Assembly: GCF_036373705.1 (NCBI RefSeq)
Contig: NC_089853.1
Coordinates: 29,905,568 to 29,969,567, forward strand
Length of the DNA stretch: 64,000 bases
Origin: Amia ocellicauda
Lineage: Eukaryota; Chordata; Actinopteri; Amiiformes; Amiidae
Reading direction: 5' to 3'
Shown: positions 1 through 12,200 of the stretch, piece by piece
How the letters are laid out: each line of letters starts with the position of its first letter
Position numbering within the stretch: the stretch's first letter is position 1
Notes under the pieces: model-generated
The model's database searches: none
What the model saw: only the letters and a program-made list of their open reading frames with translations
Told to the model about the DNA's origin: nothing
Position numbers and translations under genes: made by a program

Positions 1-6
1 GTTAAA

Positions 7-440
7 TTAAAGGGGAACTAGTGCAGTCGCAAAAGGAATTGGTTTATATGGAATCAGGAGTAGGAGTATTGAGTGTTTTTGTTTTCTCAGTGATTTTTAT
101 GTTCCATTCTATCATTTTAGTAACTCTAAAAACTTAAAAATATAACCGTTATCACAATCATGGCTGCTATAAATACCCCCAAAGGAGAGCTCTTTCGTGT
201 TTCAGGACAATGTAGTGTTGCAATGTCACTTTCACATCCTGAAATGGTAATGGTAGTCCTCTTCTTTGGAGTATTTACACAGTCATGATTGTGATGAAGG
301 TTGTACTTTAGAGTTTCAGATGTTTCTAAAATGATGGAATGGGACAGAAAAATCACAGACATTTTACTTAAACACTAACCAACTAACACATTAGTACATA
401 TAAACCAATCATTTTAGGGACTGCACTAGTTTCCCTATAA
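7..440. mobile_element. Foldback/MITE-like element with TTAA-type flanks
   Basis: The ends form an imperfect terminal inverted repeat of about 45 bp. The left arm from 11 (AGGGGAACTAGTGCAGTC) matches the complement of the right arm ending at 436 (GACTGCACTAGTTTCCCT), and the match extends to a shared GGTTTATATG. A second inner inverted pair lies near 155-190 and 262-296 (CACAATCATGG and its complement). The flanks are TTAA (7-10) and ATAA (437-440), one mismatch from a TTAA duplication, which suits a piggyBac- or Kolobok-type non-autonomous element. There is no credible transposase. It sits in an alpk3 intron. The superfamily is inferred from the flanks only. Confidence 0.6.
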
Positions 441-572
441 CATGAGGTCAATAATTCTGTCCTAATGACCACCTATTTCAAATTAAAATGGAATATAAAT
501 TGGTGTTGCTTTCCAATTCCATTGTCTTCAATCTATTTTGGCTGTAATTCCTGTTATCCCTTGATCGTACAG

Positions 573-3108
573 GAATGTAAGATACAGAACACTGCCCGTG
601 AATACTGCAAAATCTTTGCTGCTGAGACAAGGGTGATTGAAAACTTTGGCCCGGCCCCAGAGTAAGTCTTGCAATCATTTTAAAACCCCAAACTTTAGTC
701 TGAATCTGCTAGAAAAGAAAAGAAAAATAAATAAATGTAATCAATTTAACTTAACAGCTGCAAACAGATTCATGAATAGCTGTGTCAAAACCTTGAGAGA
801 ATAGTAACCATATCTTATATCATATGAAGTCAACAGAGTAATTTTTTGACATTATATTATTTTCATGTATTGACATAAGTGATCAGATTTTATCCAATTT
901 TTATCTTCACTTTAAAATGTACATTTAGTTGATGTCAATATTTTAAAATAATGAAGACAATACCAAAGGCTTAGCAGTTTTGTATAGCTTGGTTATACTT
1001 GGTTATTACATGTATACAGTGGTTTTCTGACCTGCTGTCTTGCTGGATATTGTTCCAACCGATCTCTCAGGTATTAAATTGTCTTACCTGAACTAATGAT
1101 TTGCTTAAATTGTTTAGTCTACAACAAGTTTGAGAATTTAATATCTCCCCCAGCTGTTTAAATAATAACAAAAAGCTCTGATTAGTTAACAGTTTACGTC
1201 AGTTAATTGGTTCAATTAAGTAATTCAGAGCTTAGCTGGAACAAAAACAAAGAGGACAGTGGGGCCCCGGGGCCAGGGCTGAGAACCACTGGCTTAGTGT
1301 CTCACAAGGAGTTATTGATTTTCAATCCCTTCCTTTCCCCTGCTTTGCCTTTCTACAGGATTATCCCCCTCCACCTGATCTACCGGCCTGCCAACACTAT
1401 TCCCTACGCCACGGTGGAGACAGACCTGGGCAGCTGCTACATGAAGTACTGTATGAGAGACGAGGGGGGGCGTCTGCTCATGAGAAATGTGTCGGAGATT
1501 GAGCAGAAGTGCTGCGCCTTTCAGCACTGGATTCACCAGTGGACAAACGGAAACTTACTAGTAACCATTTTGGAAGGTAAGAATCAAGAGTCATTGGAAT
1601 ATTGTTTTTAAATGGTATTGTAATAATATATGGTACTGTATATAGCATACAGAATAATTATAACAAGTCCACTAGACTTTTTAAACATCAGAGATAGTTT
1701 CAAACTGATGTCAGACATTTTAGGGGTCAGGTGGGATAAGAATATTAGAAAGGAGCTGCATGTCAGTGCTTCATGGATAGAGCAGTTGGTTGTTCTTTTC
1801 TGCAATTGTATTGTACTATTCAGTGATTCTGTAAAAGTTAAGTAAAACTGCATTGTTTTGGTGTGGTTTAGAAATACCTTGTAATTCACAGTCTAGTGGT
1901 CATGTACAGCATTGAGATTTAACCTGAATTCAAGCAGATCTACACATATCCAATGTTGGCTGCAGTAGAATTGGATTTAAGTGAGATCAAAACCTCCTTT
2001 ATATATGCATTGAAAGATATAAGTAAATCAAGAAAGATTGAATAAAGCACCCAAAATAAGATTTCAATATCTGACATTCACAGGGAATCATTCTGTGGCT
2101 GTGGTATATATAATGTTATTATAAAAAAATAGTGTAACCTAGATGATAAAGACTGTTTCAGGAATCTCTCCCGGGGCATCAAAAAATTAAGTCCCTCTGT
2201 TTAGTTTAGTAATAGATATTGGCTATATCTGACTTAGCCTTCTCTATCACATTGCAGGAGTTGGTCTGAAGATCACAAACGTTGGGGTTGCTACAAAATC
2301 AAAAGGGTTTGTACATCTGATTTGTATTTTTATTTGTGCAAGTACACATAGAACACCACAGCTAAAGCTGAGAAGACACACGTCTTCATATATTAAATAC
2401 TCATAACATGAAAAGATTGAAGATTTATCTTATCAAGAGACATTTCTATGTTCTCTTCAAGCTCTAAAAATTCTGTTTGTTCATTCTTTTTTTATTCTAA
2501 GAATGTACTAATATTGTTAGATTTACATTGATATAGATTTACATTTGGTCATGTATTCCATTGAATTATATGGAACTATCGACTTGGTCACCATTGAAAG
2601 AATAATTCTTGGATAATTTTAAAATAATTTTTGTTCACGGAACACACCTGGGCAAGCTTTCTTGCAAAATGCGTGTCTGTATGTCCATTACTATGATTTC
2701 TTGTGTTAAGGCGGCGATGTATGTGTGTGTTTGTTTTAATCACTCACTGTCTGTTCTTGCAGGTATCAGGGGCTGGCAGACAGCTGTGTCCCCAGGGTGT
2801 TTGAGCAGTTCATCACCCACCATCAGTGCAACTACTACTGCGGCCTCCTGTCCCTGCGTCCCCTCAAGAGCATGGACACGCTGCAGCAGCACGGCAAGAT
2901 GAAGGGCTCACGGAGTCCCCTGCTGAACCGCAAGGCTGCCCCTGGCTCCTCCAGCCCACAGATGCAGAAGAAGGGCATTGGCAGCCCTCAGACTATCAAG
3001 AAAGGCACATCCAGCCCAAAGGTGGCTAAAAAATCTGATTCAGGAGACAGCAAAACAACTGTCAAACACAAAACTGTGGAAATTCCTAAATCGGTCAAGA
3101 TGAGGTAA
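573..3108 (+). CDS. alpk3: alpha-kinase 3 (C-terminal exons, 5' end outside the window)
   Basis: Four coding exons, 573-661, 1359-1576, 2258-2306 and 2763-3108, join in one open frame of 233 residues ending at TAA 3106-3108. Every junction has AG/GT splice sites and matching phases. The protein begins ECKIQNTAREYCKIF, the C-terminal part of the alpha-kinase fold. It continues with IIPLHLIYRPANTIPYAT, QHWIHQWTNGNLLVT and HHQCNYYCGLLSL, whose His and CxxxC match the alpha-kinase zinc site. After the domain comes a Ser/Pro/Lys-rich tail with repeated SSP/GSP-K units, as in vertebrate ALPK3. In mammals ALPK3 is a heart and skeletal muscle protein at the sarcomere and nuclear envelope, mutated in cardiomyopathy. 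The ATP-binding half of the kinase and the Ig domains lie left of the window. The gene is convergent with the slc28a1 gene on its right. ALPK2 is the alternative, but the neighbours favour ALPK3. Confidence 0.9.
1017..1291. mobile_element. hAT-like MITE in an alpk3 intron
   Basis: The left end CAGTGGTTTTCTGACCTG (from 1017) is an imperfect complement of the right end CAGGGCTGAGAACCACTG (to 1291). The CAGTGGTTCTCA end is typical of hAT-type non-autonomous elements in vertebrates. I see no clear 8-bp target duplication and no transposase. The element stops about 67 bp before the acceptor of the second alpk3 exon in the window. Confidence 0.5.
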
Positions 3109-5317
3109 ACCAAAGTATAGACTGTACCTGTGGAGTGAAATGTATTAATTCTTACTAATTCTGATTACCTTCTCTCATGGAATTGCCTAGTCAGGACCCA
3201 CCACGTTGTTCTTTACCCTGCCTCAGCTTCTAGTTTTGCCTGAGCTGTGAGCTGCTCCTGGTGACAGCAGCCAGACCCCTCCCCCTGCCAGAAAAAACTG
3301 ATTTCTCTCACTCCTGCATTGATAGTTCAGATAAGGGAATCAAACTGAGGTTTTTACGAAGAAGCAATGGTCAGAAAATGTTGCAATGAGCATTTGGTTT
3401 TCAGGAGTCATACAAATGACTAATCCAAAAACAATCCACAAATAAATAAGAATTCAGGAGAGTACAGGAAATTTGGATCAGACAAAACAACGTCATGTAG
3501 AACTTGGAAAAGCTATTTTGCCTAATATAACTCCTTTTTGTTTTCTTTTGGTTGGCTCTCTAGTTACAAGCAGCAGTCACACTCATTTAAGTCACAGCAA
3601 TTCTGTATGATTATATGTTGAATGCAACCTTTCAGAAGTATAATTAATAACATGCAGACAAACCTGTCAACTACTAGACAATGATGTTAACACAGCAAAT
3701 TCACAAACTGGACTTCAGACCTTTACAACCAGGAAAAAATATGAATGAGAAGTGGACATGGTATTTTTAAACCACGGGAGCTTTCGGGCAGTTGCTGCTC
3801 AGACAGCTAATAAGTAGTAAATGCAGACCACAACATGACAAGCCTTGTGAGTATGTGTCCGAGATTGTGCCTCTGTAGGAGGGGATGACACAAAGTGTTA
3901 AAAAAAGCTAAAGTTGTGAAATTGTGTGATTCATGTCTCCCAAAGTGTGAAGACAGGAAATCTTTCTATGTAATGTTATCCTGTGTCCACACACAGCTAG
4001 CAGTACAATTTACATTAGAGCTTTTTGAAGAATCTAAACATACATGGAGTTTACTGGCTCATCCAGTACCACAGGTTTGCGGACTCTACAACATCAAAGC
4101 TGCAATAGAAACAATATTTTTGTGATATACTTAAGACAGATAAAAACATAATGCATCATGGTATAACTGAAAAGGATGTCTTTTATCAAGGACATTTGTT
4201 TATTACAAATTATGTTATTCCTTGGCACACTGGTTATGGGAAAAAGCCACCTTCCCTTTTGCTGTGGAGTGCTCTCTGTGTCTCTTTCTCAGCAGTGCCA
4301 TGTTTCTGAACTGGGCACCATGCTAGAATGTGGACTGCACACAATACCCAGCAAAAATGAATCAACCATTCCTGGGAGCATGTCAGGTGAGGTTAAATTG
4401 TTCTTGCCCTGATTCATTGTCATGTAGAGAAATGTTAAAGAACTGCTACGCCTACCTTTTTGTTTCTACTCACGAATGCTTTCGTTAATGTCATTCAGAG
4501 AGGATAGGTGTGGCTTTTTTTTGCTACCGTTGCTTGAGAGAAAAGCAGAAGTGTTAGTCTTTCAAAATCATGAATCTACATTCAAAGCATTCAGCTGAGA
4601 CATTTTGGCACAATTATTTCAGGCTTATACAGTATAATTCCTGTTCATTCATATATTGATGATGATTTGAATGACCAGGGAGTTTGTTGTTTTCTGTTTA
4701 TTTGTATTTTAGATATGAATTATTTTGAAACCAAAGCTGCCATTTCTGTGGCTGTGGCATTTCCACACAGTGTGTCCCTCAGCATGTCCACTGAGAATAG
4801 TTCTGAGCTGTATTATATACCGGCTGCTTGGCTTACTTTTTCTTTCTACAATGGTGTTTTGAGGGTATTGCACGTGGCATTTGACACTTTGGCATTTGAA
4901 GAAAAATGGGTCAACATAACCACCAGGCTATGACACCAAAAGAATGTCAAACTTGGTGACAATTAAACTGATACATTTGCAGCATTTTATTTTTGTGTGT
5001 GTGTATTTGTGTGTGTGTGTGTGTGTGGGGGCTGTGCTTAATATAGTCCATAACACTGTTATACAGTGTTCCCTGATGTTTTGCCTACTGTCTTTGTAAG
5101 TAAATATATATATTTAAAATGTACATAGCAACATGTCATAAAATGAATCTGTGTTTACAGAAATAACTCCCCTTAAATGCAACAAATTAAAAAACGAAGT
5201 TAAAGCACTGCTTTTTTGTTCATATGTGTTTCTCTGTATTATGATAAGCATTGGAACTGTCATTTTAGTTTCTCTTACGTTACATACAAATGGTTTGGAA
5301 TGGTAATAGTAAATGGC
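3109..5317. other. alpk3 3' UTR and downstream flank
   Basis: No coding exon, RNA gene or transposase was recognised here. The first part should be the alpk3 3' UTR, but I could not settle on a poly(A) site. A TG-rich microsatellite lies at 4994-5027. The short ORFs have no splice context or family signature. Confidence 0.5.
4994..5027. repeat. (TG)n microsatellite
   Basis: A GT/TG dinucleotide run interrupted once by TATT. Confidence 0.9.
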
Positions 5318-5360
5318 AACCACAGGTAAAACCCTGGACAAAGGTGTCTGCTAAGAAATA

Positions 5361-5416
<56 letters not shown>

Positions 5417-5421
5417 TAATA
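5318..5421 (+). repeat. LINE 3' tail with (TAA)n
   Basis: CCTGGACAAAGGTGTCTGC followed by TAAGAAATAAATAAT and a run of about 20 TAA units. The same tail, diverged, recurs at 29743-29796, so this is the 3' end of a dispersed LINE or LINE-tailed SINE family and not a simple microsatellite. No coding part is attached. Confidence 0.6.
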
Positions 5422-5779
5422 AAACATAGGAAGGGAAATATTTCAAAGCTAAACTAATTAAGTTATTACTAATTGAACCAAAGCCTGAAAGATATTAGAA
5501 ATGCACACTAAACGGACATGTAATTCGACTAGTTGTAACAAATACAAAATTTGCCTTAGGAATCACCATGGCAGCAGATCTGGGCACCGTGCTACTCCGG
5601 CCTTAATTTAAAAGCATGTTGTAGTCTCAGTGCCGGAGTCTCGTAATGCAGGGATTGTCAAATGGTGCGTGAGTCATGACACATGAGGGCCTGAGAACAA
5701 ATACTGTTAACTCCAATCACAGATGATTCCAAAGCAAACGTTAGGGTTCAGTGAGAAAAACTAAAACTTATTTCCTTTC

Positions 5780-5798
5780 TTTATTCAATGTATTTATT
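5780..5798 (-). promoter_or_regulatory. candidate poly(A) signals of slc28a1
   Basis: Two AATAAA hexamers on the minus strand (complements at 5780-5785 and 5793-5798), about 490-505 bp beyond the slc28a1 stop codon. The position is plausible for the 3' end of that transcript. No transcript data support it. Confidence 0.4.
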
Positions 5799-6012
5799 GC
5801 TTAATGTAAACATTTAATTATTTAAGTTAGCAGGGTTTAGGTTTAAAAACATTTCATTCATATCTAACTATAATAAACTGGGCTTTAAGTAAAGTGTCAG
5901 TCATTCAAAAGGTCAGTTGGTGGTAGCTGATATTAAAAGGTTTTAGAGAACATGCTTATGAAAAGTAGAAAAATGTGTGGTTGAAGTATTTAATTAAGTA
6001 TTTAGTATTTAG

Positions 6013-6036
6013 TTAATCCAGTATTAACTGGATTAA
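6013..6036. repeat. short perfect hairpin
   Basis: TTAATCCAGT, a 4-base loop ATTA, then ACTGGATTAA: a perfect 10-bp stem inside the presumed slc28a1 3' UTR. Confidence 0.6.
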
Positions 6037-6284
6037 ATACAAAAACATTTTAACAGTAGATTTAAAATATTAGCTGACAAAAAATATTACAGTTCCTTAT
6101 TTAGTAGCTGACACACTGTATGCAACATTATATACAATCTAAGGGAGGGGGAAGGTCAGGAAGTTTACACAATACAGAGTTCCACACATCTATAATATGA
6201 CTTCCGAGATACAATCATAAAATCTTTCCAAAACTGTGCAAATAATATAAAACTCTCCTGTCTAGGCGTTGTTTAGTGGACTGA

Positions 6285-9200
6285 TTACAAGCCATGACAT
6301 ACAGTGTTGTTAAAGAGACCACAGCAGATGTTAAAGCTGATGGTGGCATTCTTCACTCCAGACCAAATTCCCTCAAATACAACAGTCCCGCTGTCCCAAG
6401 AAGTGCTGCAACAGAAGAAATCCAAATATTTGGTATTATTTTTGATAAACTTGTGTTACATTTTGCTTTCATTTGGTTTGGCTCACAAACAACCTACAAA
6501 CATTATAAAAAATCTCACCTTTCATAGAGTTCAGTACAGCAGGAACTGAGCTCATTGCTAGTGCTGTTGAAGAGGGAGGTTTGAAGAAAGTGGACACAGT
6601 CTTTCTGTGGGACAAACAAAATCCCTGCAGGGAACAAAAGTCAGTTGTATTTATACAGATTAAGAGAATGCCCAACATAAAGAGTGAGACAAAAAATATT
6701 CTACATTCTACTACTATTTTTCACTAAATTGACAGATTGACTCATTACCAAAACTTTTTCTTTTAGTTAAGGCATCTGCAAAGAGTCTAAATAAATACAA
6801 CAATGTTTTTAAGGATATACGGTATACACCTATACTTGTTTATTTAAAGGTTATATAGGAGGATACTATGTGCATGTTTAATGATTGTGTAAGAATTTAT
6901 GTGGCACCTTAAACTAAAATAAAAGCTTTTACTGTCTACATAATTTTAAAAAATCATGACTAAGATTGTAAAAAAATGAACATTAAATGGTATTGGGTGC
7001 AAATATGCTTACTCACCCTGGGTGCTAAAAAACCTAATTCCAGCTCGGCCTATTGCAAAGAGGATCCTGTGACCAAGATAGTAACCCTACTTCTGCATCA
7101 GTTGCCACCACAATCGGTATCAATGTGTCTATTGGGAGAAACGATCTTGTCTCACCATTGATAATGGTGTCAGCATCTGATATAACACACTTACCAGCCA
7201 CACAGGCATTAACCAGAGACACACAAGTGCCTGTGAACAGAGCCCTCAACACAGAGTCAGCTACGTCACTCCTTCGGGAAGGGGATATGGAGGCTTGGTT
7301 TATGAAAAGAAAAGAAAAAAGAAAAGATATTCTCTATCATCATACTTTCAAAAGTACACACATTGAAATAGGGCCTATTAAAAAGGAGAAAAGGGATAAC
7401 ATACAGTACATATACATACAGAGAAATAACCTGATAAAATGTAAGGTGTAAGTATGATGTCACTCTTTCATACTTGTTGTTCACTTACACAGCCCTCCAA
7501 TCACGATTCCCAGGGAGCTGAAGTTAGCAAATCCACACAGTGCATATGTACAAATGGTTTCTGCTCTGACCTAGTGATAAAGCAAATCCAAAATTAGTCT
7601 TGACTAAAGCTGTGGAAATAACAATTCTTCATAAAACTTCAATTATATGACAACCATTTCCCAACACCCACTCTCGTCATTACCCAAATAAAATGCCATG
7701 AAAACCCTCAGCACTCAAGAAGGGGAAGTTTCATTGACTTGCGTCTTCTGTGAAATTAATCATTTGAGGAATTCTTACAGACATGAAATGTAAGAATGAC
7801 GTTAGGTGCTGAGCTTTTGCACTAAAAGGTTGACTTGAGTCACAAATGTACGTGTTTTATTCAACGTAATGAGACAATACTTACAGAAATCCACTGCTTT
7901 TCACCATTGATAAATTCATCCAAGCCATTAAGCCTGTTCTTCTTGAGCTGAGCCAGTTTTTCATAGGCTAAAAATTCATTCAGGAAGATCTTAGTGCCTA
8001 TGAGCTCTGCGGCGACAAAAGCTTCGTCTGTGGACATGCCCATCATAAACGCCACTGGCATGAAAAGGTATGAGCATATGAGCTGTGCAATAGAAAAGCA
8101 GAGGTCCAACATGAGACGTGTTCTCTACAACAACCTGACCCATTTATGCTTTGGTGTCTATACAGGACACAATTCGCTGGCAACCTTTTTATCAGAATCA
8201 GTTGTCACCACATTGTCCATTAGACATCACTGTAAAACCAAGGCCTGGTGATGTACCTGGAACGTGAGGTCCGGGTAATCAACCATCCCTCCGAACCACC
8301 TCAGGGCTGCGTTCAGGAACTCCAAGAGGGCCAGGAAAGCGATCAGGTTGGCAGCAATGTTGGCCACCAGGCAGATGGAGGCTGAAGCCCCGCTGCTGGC
8401 GGCCTCCAGAATATTTGTCTCGTTTCTGAAGTTGAAAGCAATACAACAAAAACAGTAAAAGTCAGGAACTGTAGTTCAGACTGTATTCACTTCAACATAA
8501 GTATTTGTGTTGCTCATTTATGCCTATTCCTAGTACTACAGAGGCAGAGAAGATGCTGCAGTAATGGAGAACATCACAGTGGTGCTCCAGACCAATCATC
8601 TCAAATAATGGTTCTATTGGAAGCCTCTGAGCTTGTTTTGCAGACTGAATTTAATATGTAATTGAAATGTTATCTTCAAGAGACTGCTATTCTGCTATAG
8701 TAATGTTTTGGTGTAACCATCATACAAACCCCATGAGAGCTGACCGGCAGAGACGTACCCACTATCTATTTTGATCTCTTTCTCATCCTTGAACTTGGTC
8801 TCTTCGGTTTCAGGATAGGACAGTTTGGCGAGGGCCAGAGCACAGGGGGCAGCCATCACCGATGCTGCGATCAGGGAGGATGCATCAATCTGTGAGGGAC
8901 ACGAAAGCTTCAGAGACTGTGGACAGAACGGGGCTCTCACATCCCCACATGGGCTGTACTAATTTGAACATCTGATTTTGAAGAGGGGAGGGGGGAGGAG
9001 AGAAGTTGTAATCAAGTAAATGGTTCGATTTTAGAGTTCAATGAACCAAAGAAACTGAGAGACAGTTCTTGAAAATGCAGTAACCCTGTATACAATGTTA
9101 ACATATTCTTCCAGTGGCAAGAAGAAATGACAGTCCCTTCCCAATAGACATACCTTAATTGTTTAATATTATTAAATGAAAGGGTATAGACTTACCCCAA

Positions 9201-12200
9201 ACATAATGTATGCTCCCATCACACTGCCAGCTATGGTAGCGAAGCCTCCTGTCATGACTGCGTGGATTTCAGATTTGGTCATTTCTGGTAAATATGGGCG
9301 GATCAACAGGGGAGCCTCAGTCTTAAAGGGAAGGAGGGCAGTAGAAATGCACGTGGTCATTAACTTTCCTTGTCTGGAATGGACTTAATCAAAGGCTGAA
9401 CAATGTTAACACAATAGAACAATTACCACCTGTAAGGTGCGCAAATTGAAATTGAGCATGTGTGCCAAGGGAAATCTTTTACTTCACAGATTCTACTCTT
9501 GGATTGTCATTAAATATGAGCTTTGATTTCAAGCCCTATAAAGTCTTACCTGTCCCACAAATATGTTGCCTGCCACGCTTAAGGATTCTGTGGCTGAGGT
9601 TCCCATTGATATCTGCATGATCCACGCAATCTTTGAGAAACATGTACAACAGTTACCTCTAGCCAAAGGAAGCTTGGAGATTCATTGAATACCTGTCAGC
9701 AGGACTATGGGCTTGCTTTCTACCTTTATAATCAGCCACTGCATAAATCCGAGGTAGTAGAGCACAGACATCACACAGCTGAAGAAGATCACAATAGGCA
9801 AAGCCTGGTGAGAAATGCAAACATTTAAAATGTTATTGAATAGGCAAATCAAATTAAAGAAGATAAAAAAATATGTTTGTATTCACCTGAAAGGCAAAGG
9901 CTTCTTGTATGAGATTCTTTCCAAAGACAAACCCTGATCCAGCAGTTGTGTAGTTCAGAAATATCTGAAACAACAGTAATAAAATAAATAAATAAAAATA
10001 CAAACAAATACATTCATTTATTAATGTATTAAAAAGACCAAAACCAAGCATGTTTAATATGCAATGCTAATTCATTTTAAAGCATTACTTACAAAAAATG
10101 AATAAATATAAGATCTTATTACATGTTCTCTGGGCTATGTTCAGGATGGATAGTTAGTCCATAACCTAGTCTTTAACATCTGAAAAACATTACTTCAAAA
10201 GCTTTTAAAGAGCAGTTGAACTTCACAATGTAATTGATTCATTGATTATGGCTTAGGTACTGATACCTGTATTTGAGTTCCAAGCCAATTGAAGGCAACA
10301 AAGCCTGGATTGGTCCTTATGATGAACAGGCCAAGAACAAACTCTATCCCCAGGCCCCAGAACACTGCCCTCCATGACACCTGGAGAAAACACACACCAC
10401 AGCATTCTGTCACACACCTTGTGCTTCCAATAAACACCTCTTTAGGAGTACAAATACACATGCTTTAACACAATTTCTTGCAAATTAATTAATTAATAAT
10501 GGTTCCTTTCAATGATTTCTATCTGGTGTGATATAGATCATTTTACTATACAGACATGATACAGTATATATGCTAATTATTGTAGATATTAAGTTATAAA
10601 GTTTTCCATTTCTTTTAAATCCATCTTGCAGTCTACAGTTTGCTATTGATTGTACTACTTTGCTCTGCTGTTTTTCTACTGCTCTGTAAATGTACTGTCA
10701 TGTTTGACACACTTCTTATTGTATTTCAACATTGCTTCCTGTATTAAACAATCTTCAGTAGTGAGCAACACCTCACTTTGCTAATTAATATATTTTCCTA
10801 CTGCAATTGTATGGAGGAATGAGTAATCACCATCATTAAAATACAGTTATTTCTGTGTTTGTGTATGGAGAGCACAAACTCTCTCAAATGTTAGAGATAA
10901 ATCATGAAGGAATTGCTTTGTATTAAAGAGTTTATAGAAGAGGAATCCAGTTTAAAAATGAACGCTTCCTTAAATGCAAAGGAACAGAAAGCACAGTGGT
11001 GTTCAGTAAGAAAGCAGTCACATTTCAGTCACATGATAAGAGCAGCTGATCATTCTCAGTACCACGTGTATTCTGTACTAGCTGGAGTGACATAGACATA
11101 GTACAGGTGTGTTTGTAGAGGGCAGCAAGGCAAGCCCCATTTGCTTAATATTGGCCAAACTTTTGTGAACCCTCTCCTTGTAAATGAAGCAGAAAGCGCA
11201 TACAGAATAGCAACCATAACCTTACAAGTGAATGTAAAACCATTAATAGATGAACAGGTCTAAAGCAAAGTATAAGGAGAAAAACAATTTGGAGAGGACA
11301 GGAACCCCAAAGTCTCAGGGGTTTACACACCTGTTCAGACTGTACCTGTAATACAGCAGTCTAAGCTCCTGGTGTGCTCTTATGCACTTTTTTAAACTCT
11401 GCTTCCTTGTGTTCCTGACTGCTTACTTATGTATTGTTAGCACTAATGTCATTTTACTGCAACTTCTACTATGCCTATCCCTCCCTTAGCACATTCTTTG
11501 GACTAGGACTTATCTTCACTTCCCATTATACTAGGGTGTGTGATTATTGTATTTTGTACTGACTGTATTATTGCACTTTGCTTTCAAATGTTTATGGTGT
11601 GAACTATAATTGATAAAGAATAAATAGTAACAATAATAGAAACCTTTCTGTAAAAGAAATATGCACGGAACTGAAAGCTTACCGCTCGCCGGTGTTTGGA
11701 GAAGATGAACAGCAAGATTACAAACATGCAGACCCCCCCAAAGGAAATCAGCTGCTCTGGCCGTTTAGATGTGTCCACCGCGATCCAGGCCACCAGCAAA
11801 CCCACAACCATCAGGATGAAAACCCTGAAAATCAATGGGCACACTGCGTCAGCTGAGGCATGAAGCGATCTGTCATCCTCAAAAGGGTGATTGTTCACAA
11901 AGCATTACATTTTTCTTTTTTTGTAAATGGGGTTTTAAATTGATGATATCAATACAGTTCTTCTTTCCAGGATCCAACACGTTTTGTGGGAACTGCATCT
12001 TTAGGACAAGATATGAACAGCCTGTTTTAAGCTATCTAGTGTAAGAATAATAAATAAGCTTAATTGAGAAGATTATTAATGTAGTAACGGGAAGTAGTAA
12101 CAGAGTACTTCTTTAGGGACAGAGTCAGCCTCCAGGAACTGTTTAACACTCTGCTAGGACTGGACTTTGAAGTGCATTGCCCTAAGATGCCTAATCTGTG

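Noticed and set aside
126..362. 78-aa minus-strand ORF at the left edge
   Set aside because: It lies wholly inside the foldback element 7-440 and shows no domain.
3895..4933. ORFs of 76-88 aa after alpk3
   Set aside because: No domain, no splice context; consistent with chance ORFs in spacer.
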